Below, in pieces: positions 33,836-45,706 of a DNA stretch of 64,000 nucleotides. Where the stretch lies: assembly GCA_021401465.1 (NCBI GenBank), contig JADDMT010000062.1, positions 1 to 64,000 on the forward strand, in the 5' to 3' direction. The DNA is from Teratosphaeria epicoccoides. Its lineage: Eukaryota > Ascomycota > Dothideomycetes > Mycosphaerellales > Teratosphaeriaceae. Position numbers and translations under genes: made by a program. Each line of letters starts with the position of its first letter. Within the stretch, counting starts at the first letter, position 1. Under the pieces are notes generated by a model. It did no database searches. It worked only from the letters and a program-made list of their open reading frames with translations, and had not been told where the DNA came from.

Positions 33836-36800
33836 TCTTCTTCCTAGGTTCGTTCCTTTCTCGAAACTTCGTATCTTTTGCTAACAGTTTCGCAGATGTT
33901 CTAGGGGTTCCTAGGTGTTCTCGGTACTCCTATATCCTTCCTATTTTACTAAGTACTCTCGCTGTCTGTCCTGCTAGCAAGTGTCGACAATCTTTTCGAC
34001 AGTGTACTCCGGTTCTTCTACTTTAGGGTCAAGTAGTAAGGGTTCCGTTTGCAGTGTAGCGTCTAGCGCTGCTTGTTCTAGCAGAGAGACATAGAACACA
34101 GGGTGTATTCTCATCTGCTTAGGTAGCTGTAACTTAAAATTAACTAGTCCTTTCTTAGCCTTAATCCTAAATAGTCCTAGTTTTATAGCGTCTAGTTTTT
34201 TACTTGGCTTGTCTGATTTGATATGATAGCAGAGGAGATACACCTTATCCCCCTCCTTTAGAATTAGTCCCTTAATTCTCTTACGATTCATGTACTATGC
34301 CATGTTCTACTAATAGAACTACAGGTCGAGTCGTGCTTCTGTTTGTAGTCAGCGTAGATGTTCTACTCGTCTAAGTGCTACTAGGTTCGGATTACTAGCT
34401 AAGACGTCCGGGATGTCTTCTATAGCTAATCTATATGCTATCTGAAAAGGCGAGAGTCCTGTCGACTCTGCTAGCATACTATTATACGCGAGCTATGCTA
34501 TTAGCAACAACTCTACCTAGTTGTTCTAGTCCCTATTCATATAGGATCGAAGGTACTATTCTAACGTCTGATTTAGACGTTCTGTCTGTCTATCTGTCTA
34601 AGGGTAGAAGGAAGTACTTAGTCAATGTTTGACCTAGAATTACCTCATTAGGGCTCTCTAGAAGTTAGAGGTAAACATGGATCCTCGATCCGTTACTAGG
34701 TCCTATAGCATGCTATGTAGTACTACTACCTATTTAATGAAGACATGCGTAATATCTTTAGTCTTGAAGTCTTCGCGGTAAGGGATAAACTTCCTAAACT
34801 TAGTGAATTAGTCGACTACTACTATGATCCTGTCGAAGAACTCATTCGTAGCGGGTTCTCTCGACTAAGGTAGTTTAACGATAAAATCCATGGCGAGTAA
34901 TTCCTATAGCTGTTAAGGTACCTTAAGTAGTTATAGTAGCCTATATAGTTTGTAATAGTCATGCTTACTTTGTTAGCAAGTTACATATTAACAGACGTAG
35001 TCCTCGATTACCTTGCTTATCCTAGGGAAGTAATATTCTTGTCAGAGAATTTGCTTCATTTTAGACACTCCCGGGTATCCTGCCTAAGGTATGTTATGTT
35101 AGAGTCATAGCAGCTCTAATCGTAAAGACATTAGCATGTATACTAATCCTTAAAACAGAAGGATTCTGTCTTTGTCTTCCTAATCCTCCTGTCTATTCAT
35201 GTCGTCGCAGACAGCGAGTGTAGTTAGGTCGTAGACGAGCGCGTTCTTCAGGTCGTCCTGAAATTCACTAGTCTATGTAATAGTCGTAGCCGCGAGTTAG
35301 TTGACTCCTAGCGTGCTATCGCTATTTTCCTAGAGAATAGCGTGTTTCTCCTGCTTCACGCCCTTCATGTAGTCAGTCTAGCGGCTAAGTACATCGGCGC
35401 GTGCGTTATTAGCCCCCTTGCGATAGACGATCTTGCAGTTAAAACTAGAGAGCTCCTTACTCTACCGAACCTGTCGTTAGTTTAACTCTTTTGTCGTTAT
35501 GAAGTATCGCAAGTTCTCATGGTCTGTGTAGACCGTAACCTAGTACTTAGAACCTTCTAAGTAGACTTGCTAGGCCTTGTAGGCGTCTACTATGGCTAGA
35601 AGTTCTTTGTTATAGATGTCGTATTAGAGTTTAGGTCTAGACAATTTCCTCGAGTAGTAGGCGACTAGCTGTAGTCGTCTACTCGGTCCTAGTTAGCTTA
35701 AGCATGCCCTAAGTGCTATGTCAGAGGCATCTGTTTCGACTATGATAGGCTTATCTAGGTCGAATACAAGTAAGATTAGCTAATCTGTAAATTGTTACTT
35801 AAGTTCCTTAAAGGCATTCCGTTAGGCGTTATCCTACACGAATAGTGTATCCCTTGTAGTAAGAGTCGTAAGTAGTGCCGTAATCTTCGAATAGTTTGCC
35901 ATAAATCTTCGGTAGAAGTTAGCAAACCTAAGGAAGGACTATACTTCCTTAACATTAGTTAGCATTGGCTACTCTTTTACGACTTAGACTTTCTTAGTGT
36001 CTATCTTGATTCTATTCCATGCTACTACGTAGCTAAGGAATTGTACTCCCTACTTGTAAAACTCGCTCTTCTAAGGCTTAACCTTTAACCGGTAATCCTG
36101 GAGTTTCTAAAGTACCTTGCGTACATAAGTCCTATGTTCTTCGATCGTCTGTAAGTAGACAAGGATGTCGTCTAGGTATTTAACTACAAAGACGTTAAGG
36201 TACTCTCGTAGCACGTTATTAATAAATGCCTGCTATATAGCTAGGGCATTTGTTAACCTAAATAGCATGACTATGTACTTATAGTGTCTAAACCTAGTTT
36301 AGAACATAGTCTTCTATTCTTCGCCTTCCTTAATTCGAATTCGGTTATATACTCTAGGTATGTCGAACTTCGAGAACTACATTACTCCTTGTAGGTAGTC
36401 CTGTAATTCTGAGAGCAAAGGAAGCGGATAACTATTCTTTATTATAATGTTGTTTAATCTACGATAATCTACGCAGAGTCGCTAGTCATCTTCCCCCTTA
36501 GGCACAAACAGGATCAGATATCTAGCTAGGGACTACGATTTGCGGATAAAGCCTTTCTAGAGGTTGTCTTCAAGGTATTTCTAGAGAATCTCTAGTTTTG
36601 CTACTAATAACGGGCAAACTAATTGCTTCGTTAGTGTCTTGCTAGGGAGTAAGGGTATCCTGTAGTCCTACTCCTAGTGTTCTAGCAGAGCTTCTTAGTT
36701 AGGTTCTTCCTTGAAAAGAGTAGCGAACTCTTTACACTTATTAGGAACTATGAATTCGACCTTGACTTCTAATTGCGTTGCTTTAACCTATAGGACGTAC

Positions 36801-37310
36801 ACTTCCTGTTCTAGATCCTTGATAGCGGCTACTATCTCGCTTGAAGTCATAGCACATATTTCGATCTTGCCTAGTACGTCGTGTACTACAGGTAGAGGTA
36901 TCGATCTTGAGAATTCCGGGAACTAGATCCTCTCATTCTTCTAGTCGAGATAGGGGTTAGCGTTTCTTAGCCATAGTAACCCTAGTACTACATCTGAGCC
37001 TAGTGACTCCGTGATGTCGAACTAGAGCATCTCTTAGTAGTGTCCTATCCGTAGAGGCATCATCTTAGTCTCTTCGTTAACTACTCCTTAGTTATACGTG
37101 ACCGGCTTTCTATTAATCGCTTGTAGCGAGAAAGCATTTGTCTTTGCCTGTAGCTTTATCCTGGCTATCCTGGCGAACTTGGGTGTCATGAAGATTCTAG
37201 TACATCCTGAATCTATTAGGCCCTAGCTAGCGTCTTGTTAATGTGTACCTATACTCTAAGGTTGTTCGCGTATCTGGCGCTAATCGCGGCATATCGTTGT
37301 AGCCCTGTCT
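33830..37310 (-). pseudogene. Element B pol: protease, RT, RNase H, integrase, chromodomain
   Basis: This is the reverse-strand equivalent of C pol, ending at TAA 33832-33830. RT Y-L-D-D lies near 36165-36180. A 105-codon stretch (34291-33974) is free of stops and encodes the integrase C-terminus (MNRKRIKGLILKEGDKVYLL and on). The chromodomain is at about 33880-34010. Pol is read in the -1 frame relative to gag. The 5' boundary is approximate. Confidence 0.87.
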
Positions 37311-39113
37311 AGTCTGTCCGTAGGTCTAATTCTAGCGGACCTTGTCGTTTCCTGAATAACTGTCTTCACGGACTAGTTTAGGGATTGTACGGTCTTAGCT
37401 TCTTCTCTAAGCGTTACCGTTTTCTGGCCTAAGAGGTCGTTCTCGCCCTTAGCCTCGCTATTCCTGCGCGTTTCTTGCGTACTCTATCTTTAAGTAGTAG
37501 ACTTAGAGTCGTAGCGCTCGTGAAATCTAAATACCTTCGTAGGTAAGGTAGCCTCCCTAGGGTGTAAACTCTACCCTAAATGGTATAATTTCTTAGACAA
37601 CTTTCTGATACGCGTAAGGTTAAGCTACGACTAGTAGTCTCCTTAGGTGTCGTCGCATACAGTCGGCTAGTTCGTCATACTAAAGCTAGTCGACATGTTA
37701 TACTCCATTAATCCATGGGCAAGCTTGAGCCTACTAGTTCTGTATAATTCGGATAATATCAAGCCTGATGTCATGTAGTAGTATAGCCTATCGCTCTATG
37801 CTCTTGTCTTCCTCGGAATCAGGAATAACGGCTTCGACAATCTCGTAGTTGTTGTCCGAACCTTCTTCTTCTTCTTCTAGCTCCTGTTGCCTTAGGACTA
37901 TCGCACTAGAAGGTGTACCCCTTAGCGCACAGATCGACTATGCCTTGTTTTAGCTAGGGTACTATCCGGAACCATCTTTATCACTTATGTGAATTCGACA
38001 ATCGTCGTTATAGCACGCAGTCTAAGTAAGTGCGGCATAGTCTAGTTCTCGAGTAGCGGCAGCCTTTTGCTTAGGTACTGTCGTTGTCGCGCGAGCCTGC
38101 TCTGTCCTAGGCGGCTCTTGTCGTTACTTCTTAGCAAAACATTCGCAGGCAAAGTGTCCTTTCTTTCTACAGTTATAGCACTCAAGATTACTCTTGTCGA
38201 ATAGCTTCTTCAGACTATTCTAGGGAGGAGAGCCCTTCTGCAGCTTTCCTTAGGGTCTATTCCTTAGACGCCCCTTAGTCGCATCTAACTCCATAGGTTA
38301 GAGACTGTAGTAATCGCTTCGCCATTTTAGTGCTAATCATTAGACCTTATAGTTAGCCTGTATTAGCTTGCGATTTCTATGTTGTCGTTCTTGCTGTTAT
38401 TCCTAGATGCAATTATCGATTCTAATTGCGAGATCGCTCATTTCCTTGAATGTCGTTAGCTAATCTCTGCAGGCAATTTCGTCTTTAACTGTCTCCTTTA
38501 GTCCCTAGTAGAACTAAGCGGCTAAAGCATTATCATTCTAGTCGACTTAAGCAGAGAGGGTCTAAAAGTCCGCGTAGTACTTAATAGCAGAACCCTTCTG
38601 CTAGATTCCTAGGAGAGCTCTCTTGGCCTCTTGTTGCTTATTACTAAGCCTAAAAGCTTCGCGTAACGCCTTAAACAAAGACTTGTCTAAGTTAAGAATC
38701 TCCCTAGTTGTTGTCTTCCTAGCTTCAACATTGCTGACATGATCTAGATAATCTGTTAGATAAGGCTAGATAAACTCGAATGCTAGTCCCTTCAGGTAAG
38801 AGACAATGTACATTATTCGCTTATAATGTGTTATAAATTATTCCGTATCTACGTTAAATGTTAACTAGCATTATAGGATAAACATCTCGACTTAAGATTG
38901 TTGCCCTATAAACTCTGTAGGGCTTCCTATCTTAAAGCTATTATTACCGTGTCTATTCCTAGTAGTTAAACCTGCGACGGATGCTAGGGCCATCTCGCTA
39001 AGGTAAATAGATTCGAGCTACTACGTAATTTGAGGTATAGTAGCAACTTTCTCTCGTGGTATTAGTTAACTGTTACTAGAAATTAAACTAATAGCTAAAG
39101 AACTACTTAACAT
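37230..39113 (-). pseudogene. Element B gag
   Basis: The likely start is ATG 39113-39111, matching C at 46236. It contains the capsid-like region and a zinc knuckle near 38150-38190. It is colinear with C gag: from start to pol stop the two copies differ by one base in length. TAG codons are scattered throughout. Confidence 0.82.
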
Positions 39114-39172
39114 AGGCGTATGTTAAGTGCTTAACAAGTCCCCTGATGCTTCCTTAGAAGTAGTGCTTAAAA

Positions 39173-39612
39173 TGTCATAAGGGTAGGTACTAATAGCAGG
39201 AAGGTAACTAGGTGTTAGACTTATAGAGCTATAAAGAATATCGACAATAGCAATTGTCCTTGTAACTAACTATCCCCTAGGAAAGGGAATTAAATTAAGC
39301 ACGAAGCTCCTAACTGCCTGTCCTGAAGCTATCCCTATATACTAGAGAGACAGAGTAGCTCTGTTAGATCTGTTAACAGACCTAATAGATCTATGTCTGT
39401 AGATCTGTAGACTAACCCTATAGATCCAAGGGTCTGTTATCCTATAACAGATCCCTTCTCCCCTATAGGCCTGTAGATCTGTAGACTAACCCTATAGATC
39501 CGGGGATCTATCCTCACGTGACAGATCCTTTCTCCTATGACTATGCTTATGACTTATAGTCCTTAGGACCCTTACGATCCTGTAACTTGTAGTACTCCTA
39601 ACACCTATGACA
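39173..39612 (-). repeat. 5' LTR of element B
   Basis: It is 440 bp, tgtcataaggg...cctatgaca, followed directly by the target-site copy taatc. The leader between it and gag (39114-39172) has no TGG primer-site start. Confidence 0.92.
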
Positions 39613-41814
39613 TAATCATTTACTAACCTAAAGTATGCCTTTACGACTATACCTATCTTACGCTATTTTGACCTAGAACGGCCTATTCGGGTCAAGACTA
39701 ATACCTCTAGGTATATAGTCTCAGGTATTATAAGCTAGCAATAGGAATTCCGTGGCAAATCGTAGTAGTACCTAGTAGGATACTTCTTAAAAAAGATGAA
39801 TGATACTAAGAGGAACTATGACACCTACGACTAAGAGCTTCTTAGCATTGTTACTACCTTCAAGCACTTCTAATACTACCTCTAGGGTGCCGCCTACGTA
39901 GTAGAGGTCTTATTAGACCATGCGAACCTCTAATAGTTCATGACGGCTAAGAAGCTGTCCCGCTAGCAGGTATAGTAGGCTAAGTAGCTTTCTGCCTTCG
40001 ACATTTAGATCGCGTATAGGCTAGGAGGCTAGAATAGGGGCGCAGATGCCCTTAGCTGTTACCCTGACATAGAAAATAAGGAGCATAGCAGCTAATAGGT
40101 CCGTGGCAATAATGCGAGCAGGCCTCTAAGGGCTCTTCCGTTAATCTTCGCGCTAGAACAGGCTACTCTAACCTAGGCTTGTCTAGTTGCGGCCATTTCT
40201 GGCTAGATGCTAGAAGATCTGATCCGCGAGGCTAATCTCACGAATAGATAGGCCTAAAAGTTTATATCCACGCTAGAGAGTAAGGACCCGCTACTATAGG
40301 CCTACTAATAGGGCTATAGCTAGGGCCTCCTTACGTATAAGGGCCGCCTCTACGTCCCTAAGGGAGCCGGCTGTCTCGTAGTACTACATTAGTACTACGA
40401 TAAACCTCTAGCTAGGCACTTTAGCTTCACACGTACCCTAGAACTAGTACTACGAGACTACTACTAGCCCTAGCTACACTAGTACATTAAGGACTTTGTA
40501 CATACCTGTTAAGCTTACACTAGGGCAAAGCCGAAAAGACACTAGCTATACGGCCTACTACACGCGAAGCTGCTATTGCTAATCCTATAGACAGATCTGA
40601 CCCTAGATTTCATTACTAACCTGCTACCTAGCTGCCTACTAGGGCAGGTATACGACTCTATACTAGTAGTAGTCGACCGTTACACTAAAATGGCCTATTA
40701 CGTCCCGTGCTAGAAGGATATAACAGCAGAATGTCTCGCAGACACATTCCTTAGGGAGATAGTATGACTACATAGGGTGCTAGCTACCTTAACCTCCGAC
40801 CGCAGGCCTATACTAACCTCTAACTTTTAGTTAATAGTATGTTATTACCTTGGAGTCTAGCGAAAGCTAAGTACTACGTTCTACCTGTAGACAGACAGAC
40901 AGACAGACTAGCAGAACTAGACGCTAGAGTAGTACCTACACATATACTGTAACTTCAAGTAGGACAACTAGTCCTACTTGCTGTCTACGGCAGAATTTGC
41001 ATATAATAACAGCTAACATGTAGCTATAGGAGTTATACCGTTCTAAGCAAACTAGCTCTAGGATCCGAGGAGGGCAGCCTAGCCTAAAATGGCTTAAATG
41101 GTAGGTAACTTAGCCTAGGCGGAGGAGCTAGTACGCAAAATGCTAGCAGCTTGGCGGAGCATGAGGGAGCGGCTTGCTAAGGCGAAGTAGTCGCAGGCAA
41201 AGCACTATAACTAGCGTTATACTAACGTGTCCTTTACTGTTAGGGACGAAGTATACCTCTTAATAGCTAACATTAAGAGCATGCGGCCTAGCAAGAAGCT
41301 AGATCACAAGTAGATTAGGCCGTACAAGGTCCTAAAGGTAGTAAACAGGGTAGCCTATACCTTAGACTTGCCTAGCGACATGCGCATCTACTATACCTTC
41401 TACGTATCGCTCCTTAAGCTAGCTGCTAATAGCCTGCTCTAGGCTAGGCAGTAGTCAGAACAGCAGAGATTTGAGGCAGATGCGGACGACATGTACGAAG
41501 TAGACTACATTAAGGAGAAACAGGTCGATAAGTTTAGTGATTAGTCCTACCTAGTATCCTAGAAGGGGTATAGTAGTAAAGAGGATACCTAGTAACTAGC
41601 GGTACATATTAGCAAGGCGGCCATAGACACTTTCAAGAAGAAGCTAGGCATACGTCGTCCCCCTTAGGGCAAGAACAAGCAGGTAGGGGCACCTTGTTAC
41701 TAGGGTGCCTAGAGTGCGACTAAACGGGCTAGACTAGACTAGGCAAGCAGGGATTAGACACAAGTGTAGCAAACAGCTAAAGGTTACAGCTATTTACTGT
41801 TAGCAGGATTTTAA
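39613..41814 (+). pseudogene. Element D pol, last part: RNase H, integrase, chromodomain
   Basis: It continues in frame from the sliver at 32681 to TAA 41812-41814. RNase H covers about 39690-40030. The integrase core has LDFITNLLPS near 40600 and a second Asp region near 40795. The C-terminal chromodomain (YEVDYIKEKQVDKFSD...LVS.KGYSSKEDT) is at about 41500-41600. Former Gln/Trp codons are TAG. Next comes a short gap and then the antisense gene. Confidence 0.88.
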
Positions 41815-42231
41815 ATAATAATAGGGGCTAGGCCGCCCTAGTCTAGGCCAGATAAATGCTAACCCGCACCTAGCCAAGATCCCCTAGTACTCTTACTAGC
41901 TGTCTAGCCCTGCCTAAACTACACTTGTACTACTTACGCCCGAACCGTACTAGATTAGTCCGTTCTAGACTAGACTGCCCTAGTTGCTATCCTCATTGTC
42001 CTCATGACCCTCGTTTAGGGCCCTACCCTCTAACTCGCGGGTAGTTAGGACGAGAAGCATGCCCTAGAGGTCGGACTTAGGCCTACTGTTCTTCATCTTA
42101 CTAACATGGGCCAAGATGCTCTAGAGCGAGGTTACTATCTCCGCGATGCGCCTATTGCCGATCCGCTTAATGTCCTTAAGGCGCTTACTAGCCAAAGTGT
42201 CCTTAATTAAGAACTTCGAGCCCTTAAGCTT

Positions 42232-42283
42232 CTAGACAGGGTTAGTACGGACTAGGCGAGACTAAAAGGGACCTAACACTTAC
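42232..42283 (-). other. Intron 3 of the D accessory gene (52 nt)
   Basis: Donor gtaagt, perfect fungal branch tactaac, acceptor tctag. Phase 0; it joins ...ISALTPN to KLKGSKFLIK. Confidence 0.78.
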
Positions 42284-42407
42284 ATTCGGGGTTAGAGCAC
42301 TTATGTTACGAACGCGCTTCGCTACCTTCTTGCTAGATTAGTCCTACCTCTCCTGCCTAAGGTGCTACGACAAGCCGCCCTTGCTACGAAGGGTGTTACC
42401 TAGCTCC

Positions 42408-42460
42408 CTACAAACTAGTTAGCTCCATTCTAGGGCAGAGTGCCCTAGTCTAGCACTTAC
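42408..42460 (-). other. Intron 2 of the D accessory gene (53 nt)
   Basis: Donor gtaagt, branch gctaac, acceptor ttgtag. A nearer AG after the branch would break the frame; this one gives phase 2 and continues ...TTILELGNTLRSK. Confidence 0.75.
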
Positions 42461-42591
42461 AGGATCGTAGTACCCGCGATCTTCCTAATGCGGCGCATAA
42501 TAGCCTCCTTCTTGTTGTCGCTAGCATTATTAGCTAAGGCTTCGATCTCGTAGCGCATACCCTTCTACTTGTCCTCCTTCGAGGCTAGGAG

Positions 42592-42638
42592 CTATTAGAG
42601 TTAGCCATAGTGTACCGAACTAGACTAGATTAACCTAC
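42592..42638 (-). other. Intron 1 of the D accessory gene (47 nt)
   Basis: Donor gtaggt, branch site gctaac, acceptor tag. Removal joins two stretches that lie in different frames and keeps codon phase (phase 0). Confidence 0.75.
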
Positions 42639-42857
42639 CTAGAAGTAGTCCTTGCTACTTAGGCAGTTGCTGCAGTTAGGGGTAATCCTAGCAGGGACGG
42701 GCTTGTTCATAATAGGGCAGAGCTTCTTAATATTAGCCAGGTTAGGGTCCTTGTAGGAGCTGTAGCACAGATTAGCTAGGAACGAGGAAGTAGTCTCTAG
42801 ATCGTAGTTATACTCCTCGCGTACGACCTTGGCAGCTAATCTCTTCCTGTTCGCCAT

Positions 42858-43238
42858 TATATTAGACTAGTTCACACTAGACAAATTCGTTTACAGTTAG
42901 GTTATAGGACTCTAGGACTACATGCTACTATTAGCACCTAAAATGCCCGCACTGCTACAAAATGGACTAGATTAGACTAATTTGTCCTATTCTTGCCAGC
43001 CTATAGATTTCGCACTTCACTTACTAATTTGAGGTAGATGTAGGTTAGAAGGTTTAGAATTAAACTTTAAGTTCTTTTAATATTGTTAGTATAACTCATT
43101 ACTAGCGACTTCCCCTTTAGGACTAGTTACTGCTACTAAGTTCTATATCTTTCGACTACCTTCTACCTATATTAGTTGTGTGTTTTGACACTATCATGCG
43201 GGTTTCAAGGAAAAAACCTAGGGGAGGGGGGGGGGTAA
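42858..43238. other. D spacer: upstream of the accessory gene, then polypurine tract
   Basis: No gene is visible. On the minus strand this is the promoter side of the accessory gene; AT-rich stretches occur but no convincing TATA box. The polypurine tract ggggagggggggggg (about 43221-43235) ends just before the 3' LTR. Confidence 0.6.
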
Positions 43239-43485
43239 TGTTAGGACTACCTCTACACATCCCTATAGGATCTACCTACTAACTTACTAGCCCTAACTAG
43301 CCTAGCATGGCGTGATCCGGCTAGGGTCGCCCTATTAGGGCTCGGGCTCGCCTGGCCTAGGCATAGTAAGGGGACTCCTCGATTCCCCCGACTTATCCTA
43401 CTTCCTTCTCTATCGATTCGAGTAGTCCTACTATAGACCTATAGTCTATACTTTAGCTAGCCTACACTAGTCTTGTTATCTTACA
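43239..43485 (+). repeat. 3' LTR of element D
   Basis: It is 247 bp, identical in length to 5604-5850, preceded by the polypurine tract and followed by the target-site copy agatt (43486-43490). Confidence 0.93.
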
Positions 43486-43792
43486 AGATTACTCTTAAGC
43501 AAAATAAAAAGACGGCTAGTAGCAAGCCTAGCAAGCGTGCTAGCCCTAAAGACCTACTAAAGGGCCGCTACTATAAGCGCCCTTAGGGTCTAGGCTAACA
43601 CTATAGTCTAGGACAGAGAGACAAGCCCTCTAAGCCTAGGGACAACGTAGGCAAAAGGCCTCTATATACCTACTACATCTGTAGTATAAAGGACTACTAG
43701 GCAAGCTACTATCCTAAACAAAACAATAGGAAGAAGGTAAACAAGGTGTCTAAGACCTCCTTAGAGAGGAAGTAAAAGAGAGACAAGCCGAA
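43486..43792 (+). pseudogene. Element G gag fragment, right part with zinc knuckle
   Basis: It continues the gag interrupted by D. It aligns with E4 57830-58125: the LSPKDLLKGRYYKR-type segment, then the zinc knuckle near 43670-43715 (C-x2-C kept, His and last Cys now Tyr), then the basic stretch. It is cut at 43792 by F; ccgaa (43788-43792) is the presumed F target-site copy. Confidence 0.8.
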
Positions 43793-44137
43793 TGTTACGG
43801 AACATAATTGTAGTAGCAGAATCATGTAATATGACTTATAACTGTAGCCAAGTCATATAATACGACTCTGTTTCAGGAATACCCGTAGGTGCTAAGACAG
43901 AGAACAGGATTCTTAGTAATAGAGACTGTCTCTATTAGAGTATAGTCTTAAGCAGAGCAGAATAGAGATATGCTCTGTTAGAGTATAGTCTTAAGCAGAG
44001 CAGAACAGAGATATGCTCTGTTAGACTAGGATGTCTCTTATATATTTAGGAACATTAAGATGCCCTTATAGCTTAAGGCGTTTAACTTATGTTATTAATA
44101 CTAATTAGAATTTAACCTTTGTTCCCTTTAGATTACA
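43793..44137 (+). repeat. 5' LTR of element F (3' end uncertain)
   Basis: It begins tgttacggaac exactly where G homology ends. It contains a 43-bp direct repeat in two copies (43935-43977 and 43978-44020, one C/T difference seen), each with cagagca / tgctctg arms. An inverted repeat tatgactt / aagtcata lies near 43837-43862. The partner LTR is outside the window, so the end, placed at gattaca (44137), is a guess. Confidence 0.55.
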
Positions 44138-44179
44138 TCGTTCCCGTTTACTGTTACCTCTCTAAAGAATACTTGCCTA

Positions 44180-45706
44180 CATGACTTAACTATCCCTCCT
44201 TAGGCTTAGTTAATTACAAGGACAATAACACTTTAAACGCCCTTAGGATAAGTGCTACATAGCAAACTAGAAGGGGAACTCCTACCTTAAGCGATGTAGG
44301 AAGCTCTTGCTAATAATCTAGTACCTCTTAGTTAGCTATTAACATACTTGCTAACTATGCTAAGGAAGACTCCCTTAAAATGAGCAAGCTAAACTACTAC
44401 TATAGTAACTAAGACAAGTTTGACATCTAGCTTACCTAAATAGACATGTACTTCAAATTTAACAGAATAGGTAATACGTAGAACCCTCTCTTTACGACGA
44501 CCTTTATGCGAGGAAGAGCCTAGCACTAGATTAACCCTTTTCTTAGGAACTACTTAGACAACAAGGAAGATTTAAGCGGAATCTTTTAATCCTAGAACTA
44601 CTTAAAGAATGCGATGAAGATAGTCTACAGAGTCTTGAATGAAATGTTAACTATAGTTTAAGTTATCTAGCATAATACCTAGAAGACGTTAGCAGCCGAT
44701 TATGCGGCCAAATTCTAGGAGTACGCCTAGGTTACTAAATAGGACAACAAAGCCCTTTAAGTTATGTTCTAACGAGGTCTTAAGGATAATGTTAAAGACG
44801 AACTTATGCGTAACAGAGGACGCATTAACAACCTTAGAGAACTAGTTAAGGTAGCGATTAAGATAGACTACTAACTTTACAAAAGATTAATAGAGCGCTA
44901 CTATGACTCTAAGATCTCTAGAAAAGCAGGATATGTACCTAATAAGCTACGTAATAGATAGTCTCGACTATTCTACTAGAAACAACAGCAGCGTGATCCT
45001 AATGCGATAGACTAGCAGTTTAAAGCTATCTAGAAAGGTTAATCTAAAGGAAAAGGAAGACAGGGAAAGAGTTTACTCTAAGGAGCAGGAAAACTAACTT
45101 GCTATGCCTGTAGTAGAGAAGGCTACATAGTAAGGGACTATTGTAAAAAGGATAAGGTATAACACAGACAGTTTAATATGATGTAATAAAAGGACTCAGG
45201 TAGAGAAGGCTACAGAATAATTAGTACGCTAAGCTCTGTTAAACAAGCGCTAAGGACCTACGTAGAGGTAGTTACTAGAAGAACCCCCTACGCAAACAAT
45301 AGATCATAGTGTAGAACCCTTAATTAGGAACTCTGTAAAGATCTATAGTATAATATCTACAAAGAAGACAAGGAACTCTATGATCATGAAAACAAAATCA
45401 AGTTAGAAATCGCTAAGTTAGGGATATTACCTAAGGAACGCTTGCTAATTCTACTAGAACTACATAGCACATGTAGAGCTTTACTAAAACGCGAGTTCTA
45501 TATGATAGCAGGAGGGACTACCCCCTACAACTAGGCCTTATACAGGAAGACGCAAGCCTTCAAGAAGAAATTAATAGGTTGTACTTTAATGACAACAAAG
45601 AGAACTAAGAACTAAGAACTTTATTCCCTTAGGAGGAGGAGCTTGAAATAATTCAGGAAGTTCTGGAGTCCCCTTAGTAAGAGGAGGATTAGCAAGACGA
45701 ATCTAA
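44180..45706 (+). pseudogene. Element F gag
   Basis: An open frame with TAG/TAA decay begins around 44180-44220. The body includes MSKLNYYYSN (ATG 44380), a capsid-like region (about 44450-44900, with ELVKVAIKID) and a zinc knuckle near 45100-45150: C-Y-A-C kept, His changed to Tyr, last Cys region altered. The segment before C is acidic (EEELEIIQEVLES). The exact start is uncertain. Confidence 0.7.

Larger units (their letters stand above)
32695..39612 (-). mobile_element. Element B, full length, inserted in D pol
   Basis: It is 6918 bp with 440-bp LTRs at both ends (tgtcataaggg...catgaca) and an exact 5-bp duplication taatc (32690-32694 and 39613-39617). Gag and pol are on the minus strand and the accessory gene on the plus strand. 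It is the same family as C, in opposite orientation. Confidence 0.94.
41980..42857 (-). pseudogene. Element D accessory gene: four exons, three introns
   Basis: Start ATG 42857-42855. Exons: 42857-42639, 42591-42461, 42407-42284 and 42231 to about 41980 (first possible stop TAG; it may be a decayed codon). Splicing keeps one frame of about 241 codons. Exon 1 begins MANRKRLAAKVVREEY, has no internal stop before its last codon, and holds four Cys in its second half. Exons 2-4 are highly charged and probably helical (KEDK, KKEAIMRRIRKIAG, KLKGSKFLIKDTLASKRLKD, KRIGNRRIAEIV) with a few TAG. The end is acidic (EGHEDNEDS). It converges on D pol. I do not recognise the family. Confidence 0.75.
5604..43485 (+). 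mobile_element. Element D: chromovirus with nested E1 and B
   Basis: Identical-length LTRs (247 bp, tgttaggac...ttatcttaca) in the same orientation, flanked by the 5-bp duplication agatt (5599-5603 and 43486-43490), define the element. Without the insertions it is about 6.9 kb. It holds gag, then pol in the -1 frame, a convergent antisense gene and a polypurine tract. Its pol frame is exactly restored when E1 (8641-32675) and B (32695-39612) are removed with one target-site copy each. It interrupts the gag of G. Confidence 0.92.

Noticed and set aside
43935..44020. CRISPR-like repeats
   Set aside because: Only two adjoining copies with no spacers, inside an LTR of a eukaryotic element.
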